Shown here piece by piece: positions 1-12,500 of a DNA stretch of 64,000 nt. The position numbers were made by a program, and so were the translations under genes. The notes below the pieces were generated by a model that saw only the letters and a program-made list of their open reading frames with translations, was not told the DNA's origin and did not search any database. The first letter of the stretch is position 1, and the number at the start of each line of letters is the position of its first letter. Source of the stretch: Rotaria sordida (Eukaryota > Rotifera > Eurotatoria > Philodinida > Philodinidae); assembly GCA_905250125.1 (NCBI GenBank), contig CAJNOL010000083.1:62001-126000 (forward strand). Reading direction: 5' to 3'.

Positions 1-588
1 ACATCATTTATTATTCGTCCAATAGCTGAAGATTTTTTTCATCCAAAATTATCATTAGAAACAATTGAACTTATTTCTCGTTTTTTAATAACATTTATTG
101 AACGAATACATAAAATATTTTTTTATTTAACTGGTTATTATTATAATATAAGTAAAATTTTAACACGTATTCGATATCTTATTTATACACGTTCAACATC
201 TGATAGTATATTAATACAAACAAAATTTAATCATACAATAAAATTTCTTAGTTTATGTCTTTGTATTCAACATATTATTGAATCTTATACATTATTAAAA
301 CAAATTGCTTTATCCATAAATCAACATCGTCATCAATTAAATTTAATAGCTGAAGAAGAAAAACAAAAACAAACAAAAATTATATCAGAAGATATAACAT
401 CTTCAACAGATTATGTTCGATGTCCATTATGTTATGAATTAGCTATATCAAATGTTGCACTTGTACCTGAATGTGGTCATGTTTTTTGTTGGCAATGTAT
501 TCATACATGGGTTGTTGATAATCAAACATGTCCATTATGTAAAACAAATACTATGCAATCTCGTATTGTTCATTTGATTAATTATTGA
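1..588 (+). CDS. PEX10: PEX10, peroxisome biogenesis RING E3 ligase, 3' end only
   Basis: Frame 1 is open from the window edge to TGA at 586-588, giving about 195 C-terminal residues; the start lies outside the window. PEX10 is a membrane RING ubiquitin ligase of the peroxisome which, with PEX2 and PEX12, ubiquitinates the import receptor PEX5. The first half reads like the Pex2/Pex10/Pex12 membrane domain (ERIHKIFFYLTGYYYNISKI, then a hydrophobic stretch). The last 60 residues hold a C3HC4 RING: CPLC, then CGHVFCWQC and CPLC, from about residue 141 of the fragment to 180. The protein ends about 15 residues after the last cysteine, as is usual for PEX10. There is no intron in the visible part. 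PEX2 or PEX12 are less likely, because their RINGs differ in position and ligands. Confidence 0.9.
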   Translation, partial: TSFIIRPIAEDFFHPKLSLETIELISRFLITFIERIHKIFFYLTGYYYNISKILTRIRYLIYTRSTSDSILIQTKFNHTIKFLSLCLCIQHIIESYTLLKQIALSINQHRHQLNLIAEEEKQKQTKIISEDITSSTDYVRCPLCYELAISNVALVPECGHVFCWQCIHTWVVDNQTCPLCKTNTMQSRIVHLINY

Positions 589-1340
589 TTTTTGTTATTA
601 TTATTGTTGTTGTTGTTTAGTGTAATTTTTCTTAATTTTTAAAAGAAATTGATTAAATTATAATTTCATTTTTATTTTGAGAAAAGAAAAAAACAAACAT
701 ATGAAAAAAAAAAAGAAGAAGTTGATTTTAATCAATGGTAAAACAATATTAAGTCGAGTCGATCTCAGTATAAATTCAGTTACAATAATTACCATTTTGT
801 ATCTGGTATATAATGAATGGTTGTTAGTGTTAAATGTCCATTATAGATTACGTTCTTCCTGTCTTTGTTATTTTTATTGTAAAGTTTTTAATGAATAAAA
901 TGAAAATCATTTTTCTCCTGAACTATGATGTGATGAATAAATAAGAAATCCAGAAATTGAATATTTATTGATGATAAATGAATAAAACTATCGTCTAATA
1001 TGTCTATAGAATTCGTCATTTAGTTGCTTTAGAAATCGATACTAATTGTAAAGTATTGAAAAGAACATGTAAAAAACAGTATAATTTTAATATTTATTTT
1101 AAATCAAATTGACTCATCATCATCATCATTTGATTGAAACTTTCGAAATGAATCTAACTAGAACTTGAAAAACTTCTATTCTTCGTATAATTTTTAAGTT
1201 TGAATATTTCTCACTTAAAAATAAGCTATCAGTCGTCTATCCTAATAATAGAAATCACGAGACAATAAATAATAATATAATCCGACTATTCAAAAGAAAA
1301 ATGACTTACTTATAATTTTAGACTTTTAATATATTATTAT
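589..1340. other. Intergenic spacer between PEX10 and PRMT7
   Basis: AT-rich spacer of about 750 bp holding the PEX10 3' UTR and the PRMT7 upstream region. Short open frames here show no protein-like composition. No repeat or RNA gene was seen. Confidence 0.6.
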
Positions 1341-4300
1341 ATGTTTTTAAAACAAATTGTTCATTTTAGTAAAAAATCTATTCGTTTATCTTATCAATTT
1401 CAAACAATGTCAACATTTACATCACGCACAAATATTGTTACAGGAAATAATGAATGGATTTTTGTTGATAATGATAATTTTGATTATCAACAAGAATTAG
1501 CTCGTTCAGCATTTGCTGATATGCTTCATGATCATGAACGTAATATACAATATGAAAAAGCAATTATTAAAACTCTACAAAATCTTTCAAAATCAATGAA
1601 AAAAATTCATATACTTGATATTGGTACAGGTACAGGTCTTCTTTCTATGATGGCAGCAAGAGCATTAAATCAAATAAACAATACATCGTGTTCTTCACGT
1701 ATAACTGCTTGTGAAGTTTTTCAACCAATGGCTAAAATAGCTAAAAAATGTATTGAAAAAAATGATCTCTCCGATTGTATACGTGTTATTGATAAACGTT
1801 CAACTGAACTTGATTTAGAAAATGATTTACAAGGTGATAGAATTAATGTAATTATTGCTGAAGTATTTGATACAGAATTAATTGGTGAAGGAGCATTACG
1901 AACATTTTCTGAAGCATGTAAACATTTAACTATTGATAATGAAAATCTTCATATTATACCAGCACGTGCTACGATTTATATTCAATTAGTTGAATCATCT
2001 GTACTACAAGAATTTCATACATTAAAAAATATTTCTCAACAAAATCAAAGAATAAATATACCCAATGATTGTCGACATTTAGCTGGAAATACAATTTTTG
2101 ATTTAAATTTAAATGAATTAAAAGATTCTATACGTCCATTAACAAAACCCATACCAATATTTCATTTTAATTTTAAACATATTAATGAAATGAATAATTT
2201 TACTGAAGAAAAAATTCTTGAAAATATTCAATGTAATTATGATGGACGAATTGATGCTTTTATTATGTGGTGGAATCTTGATATGGATGAACAAGGTGAA
2301 ATTCAATTAGGTACAATACCTGTATGGTGTTATGATGATCAAGAAAAAATTAAAAATATTCAATGGAGAGAACATTGGATACATGGAATTTATTATCCAC
2401 AAGAGTCAAAAATTGTCAAAGCAAAAGATCAGGTATTATAAATAAAGAGCAGAAAACGAGCTTTGAACATTCATACAGACAGTACTAGATTTGATCTTCT
2501 TACACTTCAATATACATTATTGTGAAGTCAAAAGAATAAATATTAAAAAAATACACAGAAGATTTTGCTTTATAAAGTATCGGCAATGCGAAATTTGAGC
2601 AATATTTTTTGTCACAGTTGGATAGAACTTGTTGAGGTACCTGTAAAAACATTGTTTTTAAAATATTCAGACGGCCTTTTTTTGTAGTGAAACTTTAGAA
2701 AATTAGATTACAAAAAAAACCTAGAAAAGTCTATAAAAATTGAAATATGCCCAAAGTATCAAGTCTCTGTAGCAGAGATAGGACAAGTAAAATTATAGGA
2801 AGTAAAAGTATTTTACTTGCACTTTTAAGTGCAAAAAAAAAAAATTTTGTACCTGTACTTCAGTACGAGAAAAGTACTTAGCATTTTTATTTGATGTATA
2901 AATATAATAGACTTTGTTTTTAAAGTTGACTATTTCTGGTATGTTTTTCAAGATCATCGTGACATTGTTTGATCAAAATGTAAATGTAAATGACAATATT
3001 TTAATAGAATTTCTTTTTCTCTCATATGCTGATAAATTCACTGTAGGACACTTACAAAAATTATCTATTTTAGTTGTTTGAATTTCTTCAAAATTTTGAT
3101 GAATGTCTATAAATGACGATGTTCGTTCGATTTACTATCATAGATAAATATAGCTTTTGATGATGCTAAGAAGAATCTACGTGAATTCAGATCCATTGTT
3201 TTGCAAGTCAGGGCAAATCATTACATCGCTGCATTTTCGACTCATCGATAGGATTTCTTAAATATTAACTGGAAGAATTTTAATATCGAATCTTGATGAA
3301 AGATTTTTTGAATATATATATTAGACCTTGCTGAAAGTTGTGACTAATAATTTAAAAAATGCAATATATCGAAAACATAAAAAATCCTTTATATAAAAAA
3401 CTCATAGCTTTTCAAAAATAAGTAGAAGCTCGGAATTCGTTTCAATTTTATTAAGTTCAGAAGACAATTAAACTACGTAATTAAATAAGCTTTAATATTT
3501 CAAATGTCTTTCATTGACTACGTACTGAAAGTAAAAATACAAACTACAGGTTTTTGTACTTACAAGTATATTCGTCCGAACTCTGCTCCGTAGTCTCAAC
3601 ACTATCCAAGTTTTTTTTATCGATTTTACTCGTCATATAGCTAGGAAAAAAATTATGCATGCTTTTTGAAAAATATTGTTTTCCTGTTGAGAAAATCGAT
3701 TTTTTCGATGTAGTACCAAAATATCACAGATACAGATTAGTATTCTAAGATTTTGATCATCAAAACTTCAGTTTCAAAAGAACCGAATATCACATTTAGA
3801 ATTAGCACAAAAATCTACATTGAACAGTATACTCAACAATCAAAAATAATGTTCATCAAACTTTAGTCTCTTACATCTGCTCACTGTCGTTTTCGAATAC
3901 TCTGATCTGTGCTTTCCTGAAGGCCGAAATTTGACGAAAATCAGTTTTGAGTATTGATTATACTATTCGATGTAAATTTTTGTGTTGATTCTGAATATGT
4001 CATTAGTTTCTTTTGGAATTGAAGTTCTGATGATTAAAATCTTGAAATACTAATTCATATTTACGGCATTTTGCTATTATATTGAAAAAAAAAAGCAATT
4101 TTCTCAATAATCAAACAACATTTTTCAAAAAGCATGCATATTTTTGTCCCCAACTATATGACGAATAAAGTCAAAACAAAAAAAACTCGGATAAATATCA
4201 AGGCTACCAAGATTTAATGTTTTTGGCCTGAAGCAATTTTTTTAAACACTTAATTCAATCGTAACAAAAACTTTTACTTAAATTTCGCATTGTCAACTGG

Positions 4301-6150
4301 CTTTGATTAAGAGTTGAGAATGGGTTTTGATAATTTCAGTTAAATTCACTGTGCTGAAACCGATCATCATCCTCTTGATTAAATACTTTTGAGTTTTTAA
4401 ACTTGAGTTATCAAATATTTGTTTTTTTATTAGCACACAGATGGTAATCGAATTCTACAGAGTTACCAAAAACATTGTTCTAGAGAATAGAGTTCAAACA
4501 CTAAGAGAAATAAAAACCCATTGAAAACAGAATTTAGGAACATAAATAATTATTTATAGGATGATGACGTGTAATAAAATCACGGAAAGTTTCAAAAATT
4601 TTAGTAACATAACTAGATACTTGCATGGGCAGTCATTCATAAAAATTAAAAGTTTGCAAAATATTTTTTCGTCTATCAGACTTCGCGGAAGCATCTTTGC
4701 GGATTATTTTAGTAAGAATAATTTGAATTTGATAAGTAAATGGTACTGCTAGGGTTAAAATACTGAAAAATCTCGAATTGATCTGCTACTAAAGCTATGA
4801 CATTTTTTAATATTTTGAACTCGATATGATGAAAGAATAACAAAAAGGAAAAAAAAAAGATTTATTAAGTAAAGAAAAAGAATAGAATCATTCCAATATA
4901 TATTTAGACAATTGTTTTTCACAATCGATATCTTTTCATCAATTCTTTAACTCAAGCAACAATACTTATTGGTCGAACTTAAATTTTTTTTTTACCCATA
5001 TGATCAATGCAGATAGATTTACAAAGTCTGATAGACGAAAATATCTTCTAAGAATCTTTTGTTTTATGGTTGAGTTACATTGTTGTGAATATGTTTAATA
5101 AAATTTATTTTATTTTATTTTTTCTTATTTACATATTAGGTATCTTTATACTGTTTTCATGATGAATATAGTCTTTATTTTGATGTTGGTACATCTCCAT
5201 TTCCTCCTCGTTCATTTATACCAGCTATTCTTAGTCGTTCAGCTATGGCTGCATTCAATAGTGACAAACGTCGTAATAAATATATTAAAGTTTTAGAAAA
5301 ATCTTTTTCTAATTCATCTATAAAACGTTGTTTATATTTTGGTGATGGTCTTCTACTTCCATTACTTATACTTGAAATATATCCAAATATTGAATTAATT
5401 ATATTACAATCATCAAATACACATTTAAATCATTGTTTAGAAGCAATACTTTTAAATTCTACAATAAAATTAAATTATCAAATTATTTCATCATTAGATA
5501 AAAATGAAATAGATTTTCAAACAATTGATATGATTTTATCAGAACCATTTTTTACAAAATCAATTTTACCATGGGATAATCTTCATTATTATTATCTTAT
5601 ACAAAAATATCGTTCATATTTTCGTTCAAATATAAAAATATTTCCACAAAAAGCACGTATACGTTGTTTAGCATTAGAATTTAATAATTTACATAAAATA
5701 CGTTCACCTGTTAAACAATGTTGTCAATTTGATTTAACACCATTCGATGAACAAATTATGAAAGCATCATTAAATGTTGATGAAACAATTGAACCTCAAT
5801 CATTATTTGAATATTCATCAAAAAAGCCAACACTTTCATCAATAATTGATCTTATTGAAATTGATTTTGAAAAAAATTTTTATGATAAAATTGAAAAGAA
5901 AAATTTAGAAATTTTATTTATTGAAAATGGTATTTGTAATGGTATTGCATTTTGGATTGATTATGAATTAAATGAAAATATATGGTTAACAACTGGTATT
6001 GAAAATGAAAATGATTCTTGGATAAATTATTCAAAACAAGGTGTTCATCTTTTACCTAAACCAATATATGTACAATCAGGAATGAAATTACAGATTAGTA
6101 CAGGTTTTGATTTTAAACAAGGACAATTTCTTTTTGATATTATTTATTAA
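1341..6150 (+). CDS. PRMT7: PRMT7, protein arginine N-methyltransferase 7
   Basis: Two exons, 1341-2432 and 5140-6150, are joined in phase 0 across a 2,707-bp GT-AG intron and give 700 residues (human PRMT7 is 692). PRMT7 makes monomethyl-arginine on histones, Sm proteins and other targets. The N-terminal methyltransferase module has motif I (DIGTGTGLLSMMAARA) at about residues 93-108. Its double-E loop (EVFDTELIGEGAL) lies at about 174-186. The second, degenerate module in exon 2 has SEPFFTKSILPWDN, the counterpart of GEPFFTTSLLPWHN in vertebrates, and lacks a full GxGxG motif, as is normal for the pseudo-catalytic half. The splice is supported because VSLYCFHDEYSLYF at the exon 2 start continues the family alignment. 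A second Met at 1407 matches the usual family start; the first 22 residues are an extra basic extension. The first AATAAA after the stop is at 6754. Confidence 0.95.
3604..4192. repeat. Imperfect long inverted repeat inside the PRMT7 intron
   Basis: The left arm, about 3604-3870, is matched in reverse complement by about 3925-4192, leaving a short loop. Easily seen pairs are GCATGCTTTTTGAAAAATA near 3656 with TTTTTCAAAAAGCATGCAT near 4120, and the block CGTCATATAG near 3630 with CTATATGACG near 4153. Arms are diverged, with small indels. The element lies wholly within the intron and would form a hairpin of roughly 260 bp in the pre-mRNA. No open frame of note is inside, so it is a foldback or MITE-type element or an old inverted duplication. 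Confidence 0.75.
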
Positions 6151-6168
6151 AAACAAAAATATAATGAT

Positions 6169-6718
6169 GCAAAAAGAAAAAACATACGAAATTTGAACAG
6201 AATTTTTTTTCTTCCTGAAACATAGTTACATAGAGCTCGACGAACTGAATAAGAATATGTATTTTATTGACGTTTTGTCAATAGTCCTGAATGGTTCATT
6301 TTTTTTTTTCTAAAAGTACGTTTTTTCATATTAAACAATTGATACACTTTTTTGATTGTAGAAAAAAAAAATTTTTTTACTTCATGCACATTGTAAAATT
6401 GATATATTTAAATGCGCCATGAAAAATTGAGTCTATAGGACTAATTTTAAAATTAGTCATACAGACTCAGTTTTTCATGGCAAATCTAAATATATAAGTT
6501 TTACAATCCGCATGAAGTGAAAAATTTTTTTTTTTTTAAATTGAAAAAGTGTATCAGTTGTTTAATATGAAAAAAAAACGTACTGTTAGAAAAAAATGAA
6601 TCATTCAGGACTGTCGAAAAAAAAACTCATTAAAATTCATATTCTTACTCAACTCGTCAAACTCTATCTAACCATGTATTAGAAAAAAATCGAAAAACAA
6701 AAATATTGTATTTTTTGC
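6169..6718. repeat. 550-bp near-complete palindrome in the predicted PRMT7 3' UTR
   Basis: The two halves are reverse complements from GCAAAAA at 6169 to TTTTTTGC at 6718, with the dyad centre near 6448 (CTAATTTTAAAATTAG at 6441-6456). Paired blocks can be followed over the whole length, for example AGTCCTGAATGGTTCATT near 6282 with AATGAATCATTCAGGACT near 6595. There is almost no loop. The element starts 19 bp after the PRMT7 stop and ends before the first AATAAA (6754). The mature transcript is therefore predicted to carry a ~270-bp imperfect hairpin. Confidence 0.85.
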
Positions 6719-6753
6719 ACCTTATGGATATTCAGATATCATTGTTTTTATTG

Positions 6754-6759
6754 AATAAA
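6754..6759 (+). promoter_or_regulatory. Candidate PRMT7 polyadenylation signal
   Basis: AATAAA, the first one downstream of the PRMT7 stop codon and just beyond the palindrome. It places the palindrome inside the 3' UTR. Not confirmed by a transcript. Confidence 0.45.
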
Positions 6760-9560
6760 ATAAAATTTTTGATGTTAACAAAGAAAACAAAAAGTTTTTT
6801 TTTATTTTAGTTTATTAAATAAGTTGAATTAATTATTTCATCAATCTAACATCTGAATAGTGTTTCGTGTCAATTTAACATATATTTCAATGATTTGTTC
6901 ATTTTTTCGCTAATATAAAATAAATCTCTATCATTAGATACCATGCACAATCTTCTAATTAACCTAGAAAAATAAAACATGATCTTTTTTTTTTTTTTTA
7001 ATTCAAATGATATTTCCTGTAAGAAATTTTATTTCATCATTAATATAAAATCTAAAGTCTTTTTATTTGTAACATATGCAAAAAAAGAAAATTAATATGA
7101 AGAACTTCGACTTGAAAAAATTACTTTTGATTGAGAGTCTTAAGTTAAATGATGACATAGATATAGAACACCTTTTTTTTTTTCTCTATGAAAAGATAAT
7201 CATTAATATGTATTAAGTGACACTTGATGTATTACATTCATCCATCCGAAGTATAGAACATCGATCTTCTTTATCACGTTATTACTTAAGGTAAATGTTC
7301 GTATCCCTCCTGTTGCCTTCTGCTGTTTCTCCCAATGTCTTACATTGACGCGATCGTCAACCACCATCACTCTATTCGTCAGTTCTTCTCTTTCGCATCT
7401 AGCAGCATATATAGTCATTAATATACATCTATTCATTCTCATATTTTTACATAGACATACACTCGCATCTACCTGAGCCGAGAACACGGACAAACAAAAG
7501 AGAAATATTGACGCCGTATGCACGCTTTCAGTTAGTCTATCGACCATTGCTTCGGGAGGCATCTGACAGGATGATAATAGTCGTTTGTTTGTTCGTTCGT
7601 TACTTATACACATACACACACACACACTCTCTCTCTCGTCCATCCGATTCATTCATTCGTTCGGTCGTCCATATAGCACAACGAACGGACGAAACACATG
7701 CACTGCATTTTAGTATATATGTACGCGAGTGCATGCTTGTGCTTATAGTCTAGCGAACGAAAAAGCATGTTCTCTTGCTTGACGGCATACCTCCTCTTAT
7801 GGTGTAGTAGTTTTTGTGCTAGCAGTAGCAATCTATAAGATGAGCGAACGAACGAAAGAAGAGTAGAAAAGGGCGAGAGAGAACGCATTCAGTCAGCAAC
7901 TGAGAGTAGCAATCATGACCTTTACATCTTCGAAGAATAGCAAATACACAGCTTTATATATGAATATAGATTCATACAAAGTAGGCTAGTAAATTATTAC
8001 AAATATAAATGAACAGAATTAATTATGATCGATCGTAAATAGATAATATTATAGTATTTATAGCTTTTTTTTTTTCGATGATTTTTTTTTTTTTCATAAA
8101 TGCCAACAACAAAACAGGAAAACAAAAAAATTTCATTAAAATATAATAGTGAATACTAAGAATTGAGTAACGAAAAAAGAAAAGTCTTCTTTTTTTTTAT
8201 CTCTTCGTAGCTATAAGCAATATGTTATCCACGGATATATCGACAACATAGAAATCGAAAGAAAAGGAAGAGAACGGTCAAAATAGAAAAGGTGGCACGA
8301 TGTGATATAGTAGTTATTTTTATTTGTTTTTGTTCGTTGTATTGTCACCATTCGTTCTTATATGTATGTTCAGTTAGACATACGTGATTGGTTTATTAGA
8401 AAAAAAGAGACAGTACATAAAATAACTATAGTAATATTCTTCTGTTTTCTATTCGTATGTATTACTTTGTCTTCTATTTCTTTCTGGACTTTTCTTTTTC
8501 AATATTATTGTAACAGTCGGCATCTGTCTGTCTAATTTTTCAGCGTTGTATATGTTATCCTTGACAATCATTATGTTTCTGGAATGCAAAAAACAATACC
8601 GACTACTCAAGGTCAATCATTAAATTTTTTCATAATTTTCTATTAAACATAAGCTGCATGATGACGAGTGTCATAGATTTTCATCGTCATCATCATCATC
8701 ATTACGATTTGATGTTCGGTGTGAATACTTCTCTTTGCTTCAGCGACGTCTATAGCTGATTCGCACATATGTCTACGCTTACGCACATGTGCATAGTGTT
8801 CCTTAAATGCAAAAAAGCAGAACAGGCAAGAAATCAGCGACTTTGCTTTCCGTCGAAGCAAACTGCAATTGCTGTCGGGGGGGTGTAAAAAACGCGTTGC
8901 GAGCGAACCTTGGTAGACACTAAATATACTCGTTTTGTATTACATAAGGTGAAGCAAAAAAATAAGAAGACCTGGTAAATTGCTAAGGTATGTGTTCTGT
9001 TACTTATTTGAAATGAAGAAAAATACATTTATTAATATATATATATATATATATATGGAGAAACATATAAACACATTTGTTACTTATCGTTTTTTGAAAA
9101 AGCTATCTATTAAACAAAAAAAAACCTATACATATATATATATATATTTTAAGAGGGAATAAAATAAACCAGTTTTATTGATTTGAAAATAAATGCTCTT
9201 ATACTTTACTTTGCTGTTTTTTTTTTCTTCTATAGCTCTATATATAGAAGTGTGATTCCAACAATATAGACTCTTTTGCTGCTGCATTTGTCTTGTCGTT
9301 TAGCCGACCTGCACCAGCTCGACGCACATATACACACATGCGTTTATTCTTTTTTTTCCTTCTTCGACCAGGCAGACAGCAGAAGCATACACGCGGCACA
9401 TACACACATACATAAGCACAATCATCATATCGGAAAAGAGAGAGAGAGAGAGGAAGAAGGCAACCGCGTCGACGGTCAACTCTATTTCGCTGTTGTCACT
9501 TCACTACGTTGTACCTTGTATATTTTAGATTAGATAGACAATTATATACGTTTCAACAAA
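6760..9560. other. Spacer upstream of the zinc-finger gene, with microsatellites
   Basis: No gene was recognised. From about 7200 to 7900 and 8650 to 9540 the GC content is higher than around it, with CpG-containing words and low-complexity tracts: (CA)n then (CT)n at about 7610-7638, (TA)n at about 9035-9056 and 9130-9148, (GA)n near 9440. These make open frames on both strands that are not protein-like. This is probably the promoter and 5' UTR zone of the zinc-finger gene starting at 9561. Confidence 0.55.
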
Positions 9561-12500
9561 ATGATCATGGACACGACCGTCGATGCTGACGGTACGGCGT
9601 TCATTTGTCCTGAATGTAGCTTCAATGGAAAGAGCTTGCCAGAATTAATTAGCCATTTAAATGAAGCACACAGCGAAGGTTTGTTCACTATTAATTGATC
9701 AAATAAAAATTATTGTTGTGTTCTTTTTTTTTTGTTCTCTCGTTCAATATAGAAACTGCTAGTAAAAGTGAAGCACCACCAAAAAATATTTCATCATTAC
9801 TACAACCTGAAAAACAACGATCCAGACGTAAGCCAGCTTTTAGTCATCAGGTAATTTTTTTTATTTCAACTTGTTTTTTTTTTGTCTACAAAAAAGTTAA
9901 AATCTTTAGATTGTGTCTCAAGTGCCTCGACAATCGCCAACATTATTTAATCAACAAATGCCATTCAATATTGAATCAGGTTTTTGTTTTTTCTTCTTAT
10001 TAACTCATTAATATGATTATACTTTTTTTCTTTTCGTTTCTTTAATTAGAGTCTAATCAATTTTTCCATCGTATTTCTACATCAGATAAAAATACAACAA
10101 GATTTATTTCAACTATTATAGATGATTCATCAATACCTGTCATTAGTGATGAAAATACAAATATAAATGTTATATCAAAAGATTCATCAAATTCAATAAA
10201 TGTTTCTAAACGAAATCCAAATGTACTTCATTCTATTCTAAGTCAACAACGACCAATAGCACCTAAAAATGGATCACCAACAGCAACAAAAGGTAAAGAA
10301 AACAAAAAAAGAAAAAAAGAAAGGAATTGAACTTTTCATCGAAACAAATACAAGAAAGAAAAAAATCTCATTACTTTTTTTTTCTTTTTTTTTTTTTTTT
10401 TTAGTCACACCAATGTCTTCACCATCATTATTACCTATTATAAATTCTTCGCCAATTACAGATAGTTCATTTTATTCACCAACAAATCATTCAATGCAAC
10501 CATATAAAAAAAATTTTCAATGTAAAATATGTCGTTTAACTTATAAAGTAATTTTTTTAATGAGAATAAATTTCATATTTTTTTTTTTTTTGATTCAAAA
10601 ATTTTCTGTAGAATTTTCATGATTGTACAGCTCATATACGTAAAAAACATGAAATAAGTCATGCACAAGCTGGTCGTTTTGTTGAAAAACTTGATGCTGA
10701 TGTACCATTACCACCATCAGCAACAGGAAATTATAAATTTCGTGTTAAAGTTAAATCATTACCACCATCACAACAAATTAATTCAACATCAGTAATAAGA
10801 CGTACATCATTAACACCAGTAATAAATGATGAATCAACAAAAATTTTACAATGTAAGTATTGTTCATTTACAAGTATTTGGTCAAAAGAAATCATAAAAC
10901 ATCAACGTACAATACATCCAAATTATCGACCACATATTTTACAAAAAGATTTTTTACAACAAGATAATAATATTCATCAACATGATGATGATGATCATAA
11001 TAATAATGGTATATCAGCACTTTTAATTGATCCAATACGAGCTTTTGGTGAAGTTATTGATAGTATTGATAATACAAATGGAAATGATTATGAAGATATT
11101 GAAAGTCAAGATGAACATATGATGATAGAACATGATATTGATGATGATGAAGAAGATGCGTAAGAATTTTATTCTAATTTTTATTATTTTATTATTGTTT
11201 TTCTTTTTTGAAGTCTTTGGAAATATCAACAAGAAATAAATGATTTATCGGAATCAGATATGATAACAACAATGAATAATGATAAAAATCATTTATTTAC
11301 TAAACATTTTAAAAAATTTCGTTGTCCACATTGTGAACATTCGTAAGTTAATTATTATTTGGTATAGTTTTTAGTTTTTTTTTTTTGAAATTTTTATTTC
11401 TAGATCACCAACATTAACAAAACTTAAACTTCATGTTGCAACACATATTAATATCAAACCATTTATGTGTTCAATATGTGGTTGGCGAGCAAATCTTCGT
11501 TGGTATATTCAGGTATTTCAAAAATATATCTATTGTATAAGTCAACTCACTAAAAAAAAAGTACTCAATCGTATCCATTGAGTTTATGAAGAATGAGAAT
11601 GGATAAGATTATTTTCTTATCTTCCATAAAATTAGAGATTTTTGTGTTCGAATCAAGTCATGAATGGTCCTTGATTATATTTCACGGATCAACAATCGGG
11701 TTTTTTTTGAACCTGGAGTAAACCCCCCGACACAATAGAAGACCTTCCTTTGATAAATGAAGCAAAAGACATATTAGAAGACCTCCCTCACAAAATCGAT
11801 TTTTTTAAAATAATTTCTGAAACCTAGTGGCATTTGTTAGAATTTAAGTCCATAATGATGTCTAAGTTCCGTGTGAACAATATTTTACTTTCATCGTGAT
11901 AACGATCTGTCAGTTCCAAGTTAGAAAAATCTTGAGAAACAGCTAATAGGAAACAACTGTTTATAAAGTAATATGTTTTCTTTTTTTTGAAAGCATATCG
12001 TGGAGTCATTTTAGTCCTTCTTTGCAGCTTATTCTGGGAAAATTCATTAATTTCTATATGCGGAAAAACCTTTCTATGACCATACGATCTAGTGGGCCGA
12101 GTTCACATTCGCGGGTGTAGCATATGAAGGGATCTTTGTAAAATAGTAACATATTTGATAAAATTTCGTTTTGTATTAATTGAAAAGCTTGTTCGTCTAT
12201 AAATTTCTTCTAGAGGTTCAAAAACATCTTTATTCCAAAACAGATTTTTATAGTTGAAGAAAATCTAACTTTACATATACAGTTCGAAGTCCGTTCGGTG
12301 AACACTTATGAGTCTGAGAACGAATTTCTTTTTCAATACAGCCCCAAGTCATTTTTCAAAACAAACAGAAAAGAAAACTCAGAATGTGTATTCAACTGCT
12401 GTTTTTCTATAAAGTGTTTCTTCAGAAGACAATCATATTCATCAAAGTTAACTTATGACCAATAATTATATTAGTGGTAGATTTCACCGGAACTAATTCC

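Noticed and set aside
677-898. 73-residue open frame after PEX10
   Set aside because: Starts at TTG, poly-Lys/Leu low complexity, lies in UTR-like DNA.
7203-7888. Overlapping open frames on both strands
   Set aside because: Created by CA/CT microsatellites and CpG-containing low-complexity DNA; no protein-like composition or splice context.
9276-9533. 85-residue open frame just upstream of the zinc-finger gene
   Set aside because: Microsatellite-derived (CACATA, GAGA); more likely 5' UTR.
11645-11660. GTTCGAATC word resembling a tRNA B box
   Set aside because: No A box at the right distance and no cloverleaf arms.
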